A DNA stretch of 64,000 bases from JAHIKV01 sp963733145 (GTDB lineage: Bacteria; Planctomycetota; Planctomycetia; Pirellulales; Thermoguttaceae), in the NCBI GenBank assembly GCA_963733145.1, contig CAVTCJ010000013.1, positions 558,001 through 622,000 on the forward strand. Reading direction: 5' to 3'. A program made the position numbers and the translations under genes. The notes beneath the pieces were generated by a model that was not told the DNA's origin, ran no database searches, and saw only the letters and a program-made list of their open reading frames with translations. Each line of letters begins with the position of its first letter. Position 1 is the stretch's first letter. Of the stretch, positions 1 to 11,608 are shown one piece after another.

Positions 1-2
1 CC

Positions 3-821
3 TGCCGCGGCATGGACGTTGTGTTTCACATCGGCGGTGTGACCGGTTTCGGCGGCACTTGGAAACACTATTTCGAGAACAACACGCTCGCCACCCGGCA
101 CGTCGTCGAGGGCTGCCTGACGCACGGCGTCGGCCGGCTGGTCTTCACCAGCAGCCCGAGCGTGACCTTCGACGGCCGGAGCCAGCGGGGCGTCGACGAA
201 TCGGCCCCCTATCCGCGCCGCTGGCTCTGCCATTATCCGCACTCGAAGGCGCTGGCCGAGCGGCACGTGCTGGCGGCCAACGGCCGTGACGGGCTGCTGA
301 CCTGCGCCCTGCGGCCGCATCTGATTTGGGGCCCGCGCGACCGATACCTGATTCCGCGGCTGCTGGACAGGGCCCGCTCGGGCCGGCTGCGGCGGGTGGG
401 CGACGGCACGAACCTGATCGACACGGTGTACGTCGAAAACGCGGCCGCGGCCCATCTGCTGGCGGCCGACGCCCTGCGGCCTGGCGCGCCCGCCGCCGGC
501 CGGGCGTACTTCATCTCCCAGGGCGAGCCGGTGAACTGCTGGCGATGGATCGACGAGCTGCTCGCGCTGGCCGGGCTGCCGCCGGTGCGAAAGGCCATCT
601 CGGCCCGCGCGGCGTGGCTCTCGGGCATGTTCTACGAGGCGTATTACCGGCTGCTGGACCGCCGCGACGAGCCGCCGATGAACCGCTTCCTGGCGGCGCA
701 GTTGTCGGCCTCGCACTATTTCGACATCACCCGCGCCCGCCGGGACCTCGGCTATCGCCCGCTCGTCTCGACGGCGGAAGGCATGCGCCGTCTGGCCGCC
801 TGGGGTTTGTCTGATAAGTAG
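3..821 (+). CDS. NAD-dependent epimerase/dehydratase (extended SDR), 5' end missing
   Basis: Open from the first bases of the window. The visible product begins just before DVVFHIGG, which in extended short-chain dehydrogenases/reductases lies about 60-70 residues in, so the Rossmann GxxGxxG motif is upstream of the window and the internal ATG at 12 is not the real start. The catalytic Ser region (FTSSPSV) and the YPHSK form of the YxxxK motif are present, followed by the substrate-binding half with RPHLIWGPRD. The pattern suits the 3-beta-HSD/isomerase-like branch acting on sterol- or sugar-like alcohols; the substrate cannot be told. The gene ends 20 bp before an inverted-repeat element. 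Confidence 0.8.
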   Translation, partial: CRGMDVVFHIGGVTGFGGTWKHYFENNTLATRHVVEGCLTHGVGRLVFTSSPSVTFDGRSQRGVDESAPYPRRWLCHYPHSKALAERHVLAANGRDGLLTCALRPHLIWGPRDRYLIPRLLDRARSGRLRRVGDGTNLIDTVYVENAAAAHLLAADALRPGAPAAGRAYFISQGEPVNCWRWIDELLALAGLPPVRKAISARAAWLSGMFYEAYYRLLDRRDEPPMNRFLAAQLSASHYFDITRARRDLGYRPLVSTAEGMRRLAAWGLSDK

Positions 822-840
822 AATGCGTCCTCGACGCATC

Positions 841-1060
841 GATATTGCGTAACCGTTCACGGAGCGGCAGGGGAGTGGTCCATTTTTCGGCGGGAAAACG
901 TAATTTCATCGATAATCCGTGGGCCGAAAACATGGACCGGTCCCCCTCCCGCCGCTCCAGGGGGACAGTCCCATTCTCGCGGCGGCAAAGCTCATTCGCG
1001 GGGCTACGTCCCTCGTGCCGCGAAAATTGGGACAGTCCCCTGTGAACGGTTACGATATTG
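841..1060. repeat. Inverted-repeat-bounded element
   Basis: The ends carry a near-perfect inverted repeat: CGTAACCGTTCAC at 848-860 and GTGAACGGTTACG at 1042-1054, with more pairing outside. The interior holds GGGGACAGTCCC-type sub-repeats also seen near 12.9-13.0 kb. No gene fits here; it looks like a non-autonomous palindromic or MITE-like unit between two convergent genes. Confidence 0.6.
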
Positions 1061-1092
1061 CTAATCCCGCGTCCCCTCTCTATTCATCCCGT

Positions 1093-3044
1093 CTACTCCG
1101 CGAACGTCAGCACTTCGTAACGAAAATCCGTGTAGTCGCCGTAGCCTTGACCCTGCTTCACGGTAATCCGGATCTTCAATACCGATTTACCTCGGGTCAA
1201 GTCGGCCGGCAAATCGAAATCCGAATCGAACCAACGCAAGAACTCATTCCGGTCGGAATGATACCACGTGCCGGCTGGGCGGCCATCCACAAACACCTCG
1301 GCCGCCTGGCGCGGACCGGCTTGATCGAGCCGGCGGCGGAGATGCACGCCTTCGTTGCGCGGGTCGATGGCCACCGTGAAATTGATCTCGCCGCCGGCAT
1401 GGCTGCGGCCGGAGTCGCGCACCAGCGTTTCGTCGCCGCCGCCTTCGTAGGCCGATTCCAGCTTCCCGGTCAGTTTGGAATTGCTCGCCCGATAGTCGTG
1501 GGCGCGCTCGCCGGTAGGATTGGCCACGTCCAGGAAGTCAGTCTGCCGCAGCCGCGGCCGCCGGCTGAGATAATAATAACCGAGGCTCCGGTACCGCGAA
1601 ACGATGTCGCTCCGGCCGCCGTGCTGGATGCGGGCGTCGAGCGAACGGTAGAACGGAATCGGAGCGTCCAGATGGAAGCGGTAGTAGCACGCCGGAGAGG
1701 GCTTGAACTTGAAGGACCTTGGGCTAAGGACGGTATCGACAATATCGCTCGTGCAGCCGACAAAGGGCTTGTTGAAAACGGGGGTCGGCCAGAGGCAGGC
1801 CAGGTAATAGTCTTCGGTGCCCGTGCCGTTAATTTGCGGATGCCGGCGCCGTCGATAGTGAATCGCTCGTCGCCCTCGCAGTAATGCGAACCGAGCATGG
1901 TCTGCACGACGCCTACGAACCAGCCGGTCCCGGCGGCGTCGCAGAAGAGCCAGTCGCGGCCCATGACGGTGCGGCCGTCGCGGTACACGGCGTGGAAGCG
2001 GCCGGCTTTATTTTCGGCGTATCGCGGCGGCGCCAGCTTCACCTCGGCGGCGATGCGGCCAACGGGCTTCTCCGAACGGTTCACCAGCGCGATGCGTCCT
2101 TTGTGCCAAAAGGGCATGCGAAAACGGCTGGTCAGCCGCACTCGATTGCCCGGCAGTTCATCCACCCTGATCGGCAGCGCCCGCACGTCCGTAACCTCTG
2201 ATCCCACGGCGAAGAACATGCCCAGCGGGGCCAGCACGTCGGGCCGCGACGATTCGTCCCACAGCATCTCGATTTCCGTGCCCTGCAAAAACGCCTCAGT
2301 TGCATCGCCCTCGATGGTGACGCAGACGACCGTTCCGGCCTTTGCGACGTTCAATAATTCCAGCCGATTGCCGGGATTCACGGCGTCGGCCGTGGTGTGG
2401 ATCGTTTCCGCATCGGCCGGCGGCTGAAGCTCTTCGCCCGGCCGTGCGAAGGCCCGCGACAAATATGTCCGATCCTCCTTGCCGGTGAACGTGACGACCG
2501 GCGTTCCGTAGGGATACCGTTCGTAGATGAAGTGATGGAACATGACCTTGCCTTGAACGCTGATTTTCAGCGACTTGGCGAAAGGGATCGGCACGAAGCA
2601 GTTTCCCGCCCGGGGGTCTTCGCCGTAGTACCCCAGTTTTTCGTAGTAGACCAAAGGCGCGGGGAGGAGCGGATGCTTGCCCTGAAACAACTCGATGGCG
2701 GGTATGGCGAATCGCGGCTGCGACTCGCCGTCGAAGTAGAACTTGAAGACTTGCCCGGCGTCGATGCAGGTTTCCCAGAAGCTACGGAGGCAGCCCGGTC
2801 CCGCGGCATCGAAAATGACCGCATCGCCGTGTCCGTCTTTGTACAAGAACCAACCGGCGTCGCCGTTAAGCCCTTTCTTGTTGTGACTGGAGATTTGTTC
2901 GACGCTGACGTTCCGCGGCAGCAACGGCAGCCGGTCCAGCGTGGCCGGCGCACAGGGCGAATCGGCGCAGATTGCCGGCAAACCGGACAATTGGCAAACA
3001 ACGACGGTCAACATAATCACCAACGTCTGCGGAATCTTGAGCAT
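1093..3044 (-). CDS. Secreted DUF2961 family protein, frameshifted
   Basis: The start at 3044 gives a clear Sec signal peptide (MLKIPQTLVIMLTVVVCQLSG) behind a GGGAG Shine-Dalgarno; an ATG ten codons earlier is less likely. The body matches DUF2961, a double-jelly-roll family linked to glycoside hydrolases that often sits in polysaccharide-degradation loci. The frame breaks near 1837-1839: the family motif resumes as PQINGTGTEDYY in another frame if one C is added to the CG before CAA. The second frame then runs to 1093 and ends in a typical C-terminus. I treat it as one gene of about 650 residues with a single-base deletion, either a sequence error or a recent mutation. Confidence 0.72.
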
Positions 3045-3161
3045 GCTGCGGCTCCCTGCGCGGTTGTCTAACAATGGTTACGACGACATTATTGTCAACT
3101 TTGTATCACTCATTGCCGGCGTCGGAACGACTTTAACTAGCCGTTCATTACGGCTCGGTTG

Positions 3162-4133
3162 TCATCTTTTCGCCGTCCACCCGTAATCGTAATACTGATG
3201 CCGGAGATTTCCGTCCGCGGCGAGGTCGAGGATGCCGAAGCCTTCTTGAAAACCTTTGAAGGGTCCGCCCCACCAGGCGCCGGAGACGGCGCCGTCGCAG
3301 ACGAAAGTCAGGTCGCGGAACTTGACCTGATCGACCTGGTGCTGATGGCCGGACAGAGCCAGCCGCACGTTGTGCCGGTTCAGCAGTTCGGCCAGCGCCC
3401 GGGCGTTGCGGCACATCAGGCCGTGGGGCACCGCCCGGGCGTCGTGGTCTTTCGTGTCCTCGAAGACCGTCATGCTGAAGATGGGAATGTGGCAGACGAC
3501 GGCCGCGGGCATTTCCGCCGGCTTGGCCTGCAATTCCCGTTTCAACCAGTCCATCTGGGCGTCGTCGATGTACGATATGTAGCCGTAGGCGATTTTCGTG
3601 GCGGGAAACTCGGCCGGCTGAACGTCGTCGAGCACGTAGAACCGCCAGCCCTGGTGGTCGAACCGATAGTACGTGCTCGGCAGTTCGAGCATCTCGCAAT
3701 ACATCTTCTTGCCGTACTGCGGATCGCTCGTCTTGACGCCCTTTTTCATCGACCAGCCGAAAACGTCGTGGTTGCCCAGGCAGAACTTCACCGGGATGCC
3801 GGCATGATCGGCCATCGTCTTTTTCAGCAGCGTGAAGAGCAATTTCGCCCGCTCGTGGGTCTGGCCGAGGGCGTCCATGACGTTGTCGCCGCCGGTGAGG
3901 ATGAAGTCCGGCTTGGGCGTCAGTTTGTTGACCGCCGCGAGGCAGGACCGCAAGCCATCGGCAGCGTGAAGCTCGGGCTGCAAGTGGATGTCGGTCAGAT
4001 GGACGAAGCGGAAGCCGGCGGTGTCGGCCGCGGGAATTTCGGCCGACGCGCCGGGGATTTTGCCGACGGTCAAGGCAGCCGCGGCCGCCGCCGAGACGCC
4101 GAGGAAATTGCGCCGCGTGAGGATGGTTTTCAT
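3162..4133 (-). CDS. Tat-exported calcineurin-like metallophosphoesterase
   Basis: The start at 4133 puts a twin-arginine signal at the N-terminus (TRRNFLGVSAAAAAALTVG) preceded by GGGAGC. Metallophosphoesterase motifs follow in order: LTDIHLQ, GGDNVMD, LGNHDVF, CHIPIF and GHQHQ, which give the dinuclear metal site. The product is about 323 residues, normal for a family member without extra domains, and should act outside the cytoplasmic membrane on a phosphoester not identifiable from sequence. It is transcribed with the DUF2961 gene in the same direction but with a separate leader, so co-transcription is uncertain. Confidence 0.87.
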   Translation of the reverse strand: MKTILTRRNFLGVSAAAAAALTVGKIPGASAEIPAADTAGFRFVHLTDIHLQPELHAADGLRSCLAAVNKLTPKPDFILTGGDNVMDALGQTHERAKLLFTLLKKTMADHAGIPVKFCLGNHDVFGWSMKKGVKTSDPQYGKKMYCEMLELPSTYYRFDHQGWRFYVLDDVQPAEFPATKIAYGYISYIDDAQMDWLKRELQAKPAEMPAAVVCHIPIFSMTVFEDTKDHDARAVPHGLMCRNARALAELLNRHNVRLALSGHQHQVDQVKFRDLTFVCDGAVSGAWWGGPFKGFQEGFGILDLAADGNLRHQYYDYGWTAKR

Positions 4134-4234
4134 GGTTGGGGTGCTCCCGGTTATATGGCTGCTCGGTGATTCCATTGCGAAACCGCAAGCGGCTTCCAGA
4201 ACGTACGGGACGGTCAATCCTTAAAGAGAGGCAA

Positions 4235-4318
4235 GTGGGGTGGGTCAGGCGGCGGCGAGACCCCACCACGAGGTTGCGCGGATTATGGTGGGGCTGCGCT
4301 GCACTTGACCCACCCTAC
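4235..4318. repeat. Family A inverted repeat (GTGGGTCA/TGACCCAC type)
   Basis: The left arm GGGGTGGGTCAGGCG and the right arm CTTGACCCACCCTAC fold into a long hairpin with inner ACCCCACCA/TGGTGGGG pairing. Other copies lie at 8311, 19454, 27008, 32203, 39879 and 40105. It fills the spacer between glgX and the phosphoesterase gene, where no coding signal is seen. Confidence 0.8.
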
Positions 4319-4379
4319 GCGAATTCCAATATACCAGCCGGAGGCGGCCAAGGAAAGAAAGCGGAATGAATCCAGGGCG

Positions 4380-6557
<2,178 letters not shown>

Positions 6558-6576
6558 CGATGTTCACTCCGGACGG

Positions 6577-6673
6577 GCAGCACAAAGCCGCGACCGTTGG
6601 TCGCGCCCCTGCGCTGGTATAACACAAGGTTTTCCCTCGCTTGGCGCGAGCAACGGTCGCGGCTTTGTGCTGC
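6577..6673. repeat. 30-bp inverted repeat element
   Basis: GCAGCACAAAGCCGCGACCG at the left (6577 onward) is matched by CGGTCGCGGCTTTGTGCTGC at the right, ending at 6673. It lies just upstream of the glgX start and would make a strong hairpin in RNA of either strand. Confidence 0.85.
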
Positions 6674-7243
6674 AATGATTTCCCACTCGGCAAGCATACC
6701 ACGAATCGGAATGGAAGGCCCATAAACAATCCGGGCGTGGATGGGACACACGGCGGTTGAACAGGAAGACCCCCCGCAGAGAGTGGCATGAAAAGCAATT
6801 TCGTAACGCCTTGGCGCACAACGAATTACGGTCATTTCTGCCCTGCCGGTTCCCGAAAACGCCCCGATCGTGTACAATCAGGGGCAGTTACGAGTCGCAC
6901 CTCGGTATACTTCTCATTTGTTATATCGTAGGGTTGAGTGGTTCCGACATCGCGCTGAGGACAACAGCGGGGCGTTCTGATGTCGTTCCGTGTTCCGGCG
7001 GCGGACCCCGATGGGGGGTCGTTGAGGCGAACACTTCGCCCACGGGCAATGTGGTTGCCGCCGCCATGACGGGTAGGGCGTACGGAGAGCGAGGCTCGCC
7101 GGACGCAGGCGTTTGGCAACACGATTCGCAGGGTGCGGCAAGCGCACCAGCCACGGCGTACATAAGTGCAGTTTACGCACTCCGTAGAATACTATCGGCG
7201 GAAATACAATCGACCGAAACCAGGACCTGGTTGGAGGTGTGCC
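6674..7243. other. Long intergenic stretch without a supportable gene
   Basis: This region lies between the divergent glgX and the small membrane protein gene. Open frames exist but show no recognisable domain and no ribosome binding site. It may hold promoters for both directions or eroded coding sequence; I see nothing firm. Confidence 0.4.
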
Positions 7244-7606
7244 ATGAACACAGAAGACAAGCGGAAAGAACCGCAGGAACCGGTCGCGGTGACCAGCATC
7301 GCCGTGCTGGGGACGCATATTTTTTGGATGGCCCTCGGGCCGCTGTTGTTGCTGTTTGCGTTGTGGGGCATCGTCTCCTCGGGGAGCGGCTGGGCGACGG
7401 TGCTGGACATCGTGTTCTTCGTCGTCGCGGGGTTGATGATTTGCTCCCGTTGGCTGGATCAACGATCGGGACAGGGGACCACCAGCGCCGGCGATCGGTC
7501 CACCTGGAAGGATTTTCGCCGCTACGCCTGGTCGTTGTCGATCGCGGCGGTCTCGGCGTGGATTGCGGCCAACCTGCTGGGCAACCACATTTTAAACGGA
7601 GGTTGA
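7244..7606 (+). CDS. Small membrane protein of unknown function
   Basis: The product is 120 residues from an ATG with GGAGG eight bases upstream, which decides this start over an earlier in-frame ATG at 7166. A charged N-terminus (MNTEDKRKEPQEP) is followed by three hydrophobic segments: about residues 21-42, 49-66 and 94-115. No family is recognised. It ends 9 bp before the DUF5752 gene and so is probably the first gene of the trehalose-type operon. Function is unknown; a membrane partner of that cluster is a guess from position only. Confidence 0.6.
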   Translation: MNTEDKRKEPQEPVAVTSIAVLGTHIFWMALGPLLLLFALWGIVSSGSGWATVLDIVFFVVAGLMICSRWLDQRSGQGTTSAGDRSTWKDFRRYAWSLSIAAVSAWIAANLLGNHILNGG

Positions 7607-7615
7607 GGTCGGAAG

Positions 7616-8284
7616 ATGGACGTTGAACCATTTGCGTTGGTGGATTGCAGTTTGGCGCGGCGGGCCATCGGCCGGAGTTGCTCGAATCTGCGCGAGTTGC
7701 TCGACGCCGTCCGCACGGCGCCCGACGCCGTGCTGGAACACCACATGCTGCGCTGTCCGCTGGAGGATTACTTCGAGATGTACGAGTTCCCCAACGATCT
7801 GGCCCGCTGGTGCTGGGAGGCGTTGGGCGATCCGGTGTTGGCCGAGGAACTCGGTCTGGTCGATCCTTACAAGGAGACCTCGATCGCCGGCCTGCGTTCC
7901 ACGCTGATCGACGCGATTGAGGATCGCTTGTGGGGGCTGGACCGCATTCCCTGGTGCCGGCCGGGTTTGGAATTGCACCTGATCGCCTCGCGGTTGGTGG
8001 CCTACGACACGGGCGAGCGGATACCAACGCCCGCCGCCTTAGCCGAAACCATCGAACGGATGTCGGCCCGATCGCTGTTTTTCCACGTGCATGAGGCCCG
8101 GCGGCGGACCGGCGGGCAGACCGACGATTTCTCGCTCTGGCTGGAACAATTTGAAACCTGCCAGTCCTTGGCGAAGAGCGTGCGGGAAATCGATTTTTAC
8201 TTTCTCAACCTGAGTCAGTTGCGTCAGGAAATTCTCACTTTGTTTCAACAACAATCGTCCGTGCCGATGGCCGCCGGGATGTAA
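7616..8284 (+). CDS. DUF5752 family protein
   Basis: The product is 222 residues and soluble. Its pattern (CSNLRELLDAVR, HHMLRCPLEDYFEMYEFPNDLARW, WCRPGLELHLIASRLVAYDTG) is what I know as DUF5752, a family of unknown biochemistry often encoded beside trehalose/sucrose-type glycosyltransferases. That matches its position directly ahead of a TreT-like gene. The last 29 bases of the gene with its stop (8257-8285) are repeated at 8401-8429 on the far side of an inverted-repeat element. Confidence 0.75.
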   Translation: MDVEPFALVDCSLARRAIGRSCSNLRELLDAVRTAPDAVLEHHMLRCPLEDYFEMYEFPNDLARWCWEALGDPVLAEELGLVDPYKETSIAGLRSTLIDAIEDRLWGLDRIPWCRPGLELHLIASRLVAYDTGERIPTPAALAETIERMSARSLFFHVHEARRRTGGQTDDFSLWLEQFETCQSLAKSVREIDFYFLNLSQLRQEILTLFQQQSSVPMAAGM

Positions 8285-8429
8285 GTAGTAACTGTTGCCG
8301 AAAGCGTGTGTAGGGTGGGACAAGCGAAGCGCGGTCCCACCAACAATGGTGAAAAACATGGTGGGACCGCGCTTCGCTTGTCCCACCCTACGATCCTTGA
8401 GTCCGTGCCAATGGCCGCCGGGATGTAAG
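8257..8429. repeat. Family A inverted repeat flanked by a 29-bp direct duplication
   Basis: The hairpin element (8311-8391; TAGGGTGGGACAAGCG ... CGCTTGTCCCACCCTA) lies between two copies of a 29-base host sequence ending GGGATGTAAG. The copies, at 8257-8285 and 8401-8429, differ at one position. The first copy is the 3' end of the DUF5752 gene; the second abuts the next start codon. Confidence 0.88.
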
Positions 8430-8430
8430 C

Positions 8431-9660
8431 ATGAAGTTACTCGATCGATACGAAGAGGTGGTGGGCCACCATGAAATACAGCGTTTGTACCGTTTGGCCG
8501 AGCGGCTGGCGGGCAAGCGGGTGGTCCACGTCAACTCTACCCGCAACGGCGGCGGCGTCGCCGAAATCCTCCGCTGGATGATCCCCCTGATGCAGGAACT
8601 GGGCATCGACGCCAGTTGGGAGGTGATCGAAGGCTCGGCCGACTTCTACCGCGTCACCAAGTCCTTCCACAACGGTCTGCAGGGGTTGCCGGTTTCGCTG
8701 AAGAAACGCGATTACGACCTGCACGTCGATATTAACCGCCAAAACGCCGAGCGGCTGAATCTGCAAGCGGACGTGGTGTTCGTGCATGATCCGCAGCCGA
8801 TCTACTTGCCGCAGTTTACGCCCCAAGGGCAGGTGGGCCGGTGGATTTGGCGGTGCCACATCGACGCCTCGCGGCCGAATCGGGGCGTCTGGAAGCACTT
8901 GGAGGCGGCCCTGCGGCAATATGAAGCGACGGTTTTTTCGATGGCCGCGTTCACCCGGCCGGTGGCCTGCCCGATGTTTTTGATTCCCCCGTCGATCGAC
9001 CCGTTGGCGGACAAGAACTGCCCGATCGCCGAAGCGGAGCGCCTGGAAGTATTGACCCGGCTGGGCATCGACCCGGATCGGCCGATGCTGCTGCAAGTGT
9101 CGCGGTTCGACCGGTTCAAGGACCCGCTGGGAGTGATCGAGGCCTACCGGCTGTTGAAGCCCTATCACCCGGCGTTGCAACTAGTGCTGGCCGGCGGGCC
9201 GGCCGAGGACGATCCCGAGGGGGCCGAGGTCCTCCGCGAGGTGCTCGACTGGGCGGGCGAAGACCCGGACTTGAAGGTGCTGATGCTCCCGCCCGACGCC
9301 CACCGCGACATCAACGCCTTGCAGCGCTCGGCGATCGTGGTGCTGCAAAAGTCGATCCGCGAGGGATTCGGACTGACCGTGACCGAGGCCCTCTGGAAGG
9401 GAAAGCCGGTGATCGGCGGGGCCTGCGGCGGAATCACCCTGCAAGTTCACGATTATCACACCGGATTCCTGGTCCATTCGCCCGAGGGCGCCGCCTATCG
9501 CATCCGCTACCTGATGCGCTACGGCGACAAACGGATGCGGATGGGACAAAACGGTTACGAGTTTGTCCGCGAACATTTTCTCCTCACCCGGCATTTACGC
9601 GACTATTTCACGATGTTGCTGAGTTTGGATCGCCCGGAACCCGACAGTCTCGTCGTCTAA
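8431..9660 (+). CDS. treT: TreT-like GT4 glycosyltransferase (trehalose synthase type)
   Basis: The product is 409 residues with two Rossmann-like domains. The N-terminal stretch VVHVNSTRNGGGVAEILRWM and the later EGSADFYRVTKSFHNGLQG are the hallmark of the TreT branch of GT4, which makes trehalose from NDP-glucose and glucose. The C-terminal nucleotide-sugar site shows LQVSRFDRFKDP and the EGFGLTVTEALW acid motif. The start is placed at the first ATG after the duplicated stop region; its Shine-Dalgarno (CCGGG) is weak. The acceptor sugar in this organism is inferred, not shown. Confidence 0.82.
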   Translation: MKLLDRYEEVVGHHEIQRLYRLAERLAGKRVVHVNSTRNGGGVAEILRWMIPLMQELGIDASWEVIEGSADFYRVTKSFHNGLQGLPVSLKKRDYDLHVDINRQNAERLNLQADVVFVHDPQPIYLPQFTPQGQVGRWIWRCHIDASRPNRGVWKHLEAALRQYEATVFSMAAFTRPVACPMFLIPPSIDPLADKNCPIAEAERLEVLTRLGIDPDRPMLLQVSRFDRFKDPLGVIEAYRLLKPYHPALQLVLAGGPAEDDPEGAEVLREVLDWAGEDPDLKVLMLPPDAHRDINALQRSAIVVLQKSIREGFGLTVTEALWKGKPVIGGACGGITLQVHDYHTGFLVHSPEGAAYRIRYLMRYGDKRMRMGQNGYEFVREHFLLTRHLRDYFTMLLSLDRPEPDSLVV

Positions 9661-9691
9661 ATGGAATTGCGCGATCTTGGGAGAAGTAGAT

Positions 9692-9775
9692 CGTTTAGCC
9701 CCGGCGTCCACGCCGGGAAGAAAAGACTGTTTTCCCGTCCGGTTGCGCACCCGGCGTGGACGCCGGGGCTAAACG
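9692..9775. repeat. Family B inverted repeat (CGTTTAGCCCCGGCGTCC)
   Basis: CGTTTAGCCCCGGCGTCCAC at the left pairs with GTGGACGCCGGGGCTAAACG at the right. Weaker pairing (TTGGGAG/CTCCCA) extends to about 9677-9791. Other copies lie at 12417-12817 and 17808-17892. Confidence 0.88.
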
Positions 9776-9833
9776 GATTTGCTCCCACAATCGCGAATGG
9801 TTATATAGTTTTCGCATGGAAAAGGAGTAACTC

Positions 9834-11357
9834 ATGGCTTGGACTAAACAGCGGCTGGAAGACGTGGTGCGGGAACGATTGGGGGACGCCAAATTGGTGG
9901 TCGTCGCCAACCGCGAACCATACATCCACGTCTACGAAGAAGATGATATCCGTTGCGTTCGACCGGCCAGCGGACTGACGACCGCGCTGGATCCCGTGAT
10001 GCGGGCGTGCGGGGGCGTATGGGTGGCCCACGGCGGCGGCAACGCCGATCGCGCCACGGTCGATCCGTTCGACCGCGTGGGCGTCCCCCCGGAAGACCCC
10101 GCCTACACGCTCCGCCGCGTCTGGCTCACAAAGGCGGAAGAGCGGGGTTACTACTACGGTTTCTCGAACGAGGCCCTCTGGCCGCTCTGCCACGTGGCCT
10201 ACACGCGCCCCCGCTTCGATTCCCGGCATTGGAAACAGTACCAGCGGGTGAACCGCAAGTTCGCCGACGCGGTTTTGGAGGAGGTAGGCGACGGGCCGGC
10301 GGCCGTGTTCATCCAGGACTACCATTTCGCCCTGCTGCCGCGGATGCTGAAAGACGCCCGCGACGACCTGGTCGTCGTCCAGTTCTGGCACATTCCCTGG
10401 CCCAACCGCGAGGTGTTTCGCGTTTGTCCCTGGGGCGAAGAGATTCTCGACGGGCTGCTGGGCAACGACCTGCTCGCCTTCCACGTCCAATATCACTGCA
10501 ACAATTTTCTCGACACGGTGGACCGGGCAATCGAGGCCAAAGTGGACATGGAACAGTTCTCCGTCACCCGCGGCGGCCGCACCACGCTCGTCCGCCCGCA
10601 GCCGATCAGCATCGACCCGGACGCAGTGCGGGCCTGGCTGCCGCCGGCCATCGAAGGGGTCGAGCACAGTCTGCGCAAGCAGTTCGGCCTGCGCGACCGG
10701 AAGCTGCTCGTCGCGGTCGATCGAGTGGATTACACGAAGGGCATTCCCGAGCGCTTCGCGGCGGTGGACCGGATGCTCGAGTTGCACCCGGAGATGAAAG
10801 GCAGCTTCGTGCTGCTGCAGATCGGCGCGCCGAGCCGCGTCCACATTCCCGCCTATCGCCGGCTGAACGAGCGGCTCGACACGCTGGTCGAGGAGATTAA
10901 CTGGCGGCACGGGCAGGGCTCCTGGCGGCCGATCGTCTTCGTCAACGAGCATTTCGGCCCCGAGCGCATCTTCCCGCTCTATCGGATCGCCGCCGGCTGC
11001 GTGGTCTCGTCGCTGCACGACGGCATGAACCTGGTGGCGAAGGAGTTCATCGCCGCGCGGGAAGACGAGCAGGGCGTGCTGCTGCTGTCGCGGTTCACGG
11101 GCGCCGCCCGCGAGTTGACCGACGCCCTGATGATCAACCCCTACGCCACGGACGAGTTCGCCGACGCCCTCTACGCGGCGCTGATGATGTCACCCGAGGA
11201 GCAGCAGCAGCGGATGCGCCGCATGAGGCAGCAGGTCGAGGACAACAACGTCTATCGCTGGGCGGGCGAATTGCTCTCCGAGGCGGGCAAACTCGTCGAG
11301 GCCCGGCAAATCGCCGTCGAATCGGAGCCGCGGCCGCTCGAGGAGGCGCTGGCATGA
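9834..11357 (+). CDS. otsA: Trehalose-6-phosphate synthase-like GT20 enzyme
   Basis: The product is 507 residues of family GT20, transferring glucose from a nucleotide sugar to glucose-6-phosphate. Visible blocks are LVVVANREPYIH, IQDYHFALLPRML, WHIPWPN, VDRVDYTKGIPERF (nucleotide-sugar and phosphate contacts) and the C-terminal SLHDGMNLVAKEF. The ATG has AAGGAG seven bases upstream. The NREPYIH start differs from the SNRLP of enteric OtsA, so a related product such as another glucosyl-phosphate is possible. The phosphatase gene follows directly. The stop TGA overlaps an ATG at 11354 that would be a natural otsB start but is now cut off by a repeat. Confidence 0.87.
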   Translation: MAWTKQRLEDVVRERLGDAKLVVVANREPYIHVYEEDDIRCVRPASGLTTALDPVMRACGGVWVAHGGGNADRATVDPFDRVGVPPEDPAYTLRRVWLTKAEERGYYYGFSNEALWPLCHVAYTRPRFDSRHWKQYQRVNRKFADAVLEEVGDGPAAVFIQDYHFALLPRMLKDARDDLVVVQFWHIPWPNREVFRVCPWGEEILDGLLGNDLLAFHVQYHCNNFLDTVDRAIEAKVDMEQFSVTRGGRTTLVRPQPISIDPDAVRAWLPPAIEGVEHSLRKQFGLRDRKLLVAVDRVDYTKGIPERFAAVDRMLELHPEMKGSFVLLQIGAPSRVHIPAYRRLNERLDTLVEEINWRHGQGSWRPIVFVNEHFGPERIFPLYRIAAGCVVSSLHDGMNLVAKEFIAAREDEQGVLLLSRFTGAARELTDALMINPYATDEFADALYAALMMSPEEQQQRMRRMRQQVEDNNVYRWAGELLSEAGKLVEARQIAVESEPRPLEEALA

Positions 11358-11608
11358 GAACGTGTTTTGAAATGTAAAATATGGTCCCCTCTCCCTTTGG
11401 GAGAGGGTTAGGGTAATGTAAAATATGGTCCCCTCTCCCTTTGGGAGAGGGTTAGGGTAATGTAAAATATGGTCCCCTCTCCCTTTGGGAGAGGGTTAGG
11501 GTGAGGGCAGTGCGAGTCAAGACATGCACGGAAATTCACAACGACTTGCCCGGCCCTCGCCCCCTGCCCCTCTCCCAAAGGGAGAGGGGAGATTTTCAAA
11601 ACACGTTC
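11358..11608. repeat. Composite repeat between otsA and otsB
   Basis: The block is bounded by a perfect 15-bp inverted repeat, GAACGTGTTTTGAAA at 11358 and its complement ending at 11608. Inside are three tandem 44-bp copies starting AATGTAAAATATGG (11371, 11415, 11459). Each contains the CCCTCTCCC/GGGAGAGGG palindrome that recurs inside glcD near 39.45 kb. Confidence 0.92.

Noticed and set aside
919..1884. 321-codon plus-strand frame
   Set aside because: Antisense to the DUF2961 gene and starting in a repeat; composition is that of a shadow frame.
6757..7626. Long plus-strand open frame upstream of the DUF5752 gene
   Set aside because: It overlaps the small membrane protein gene in another frame, lacks a ribosome binding site and has no recognisable sequence.
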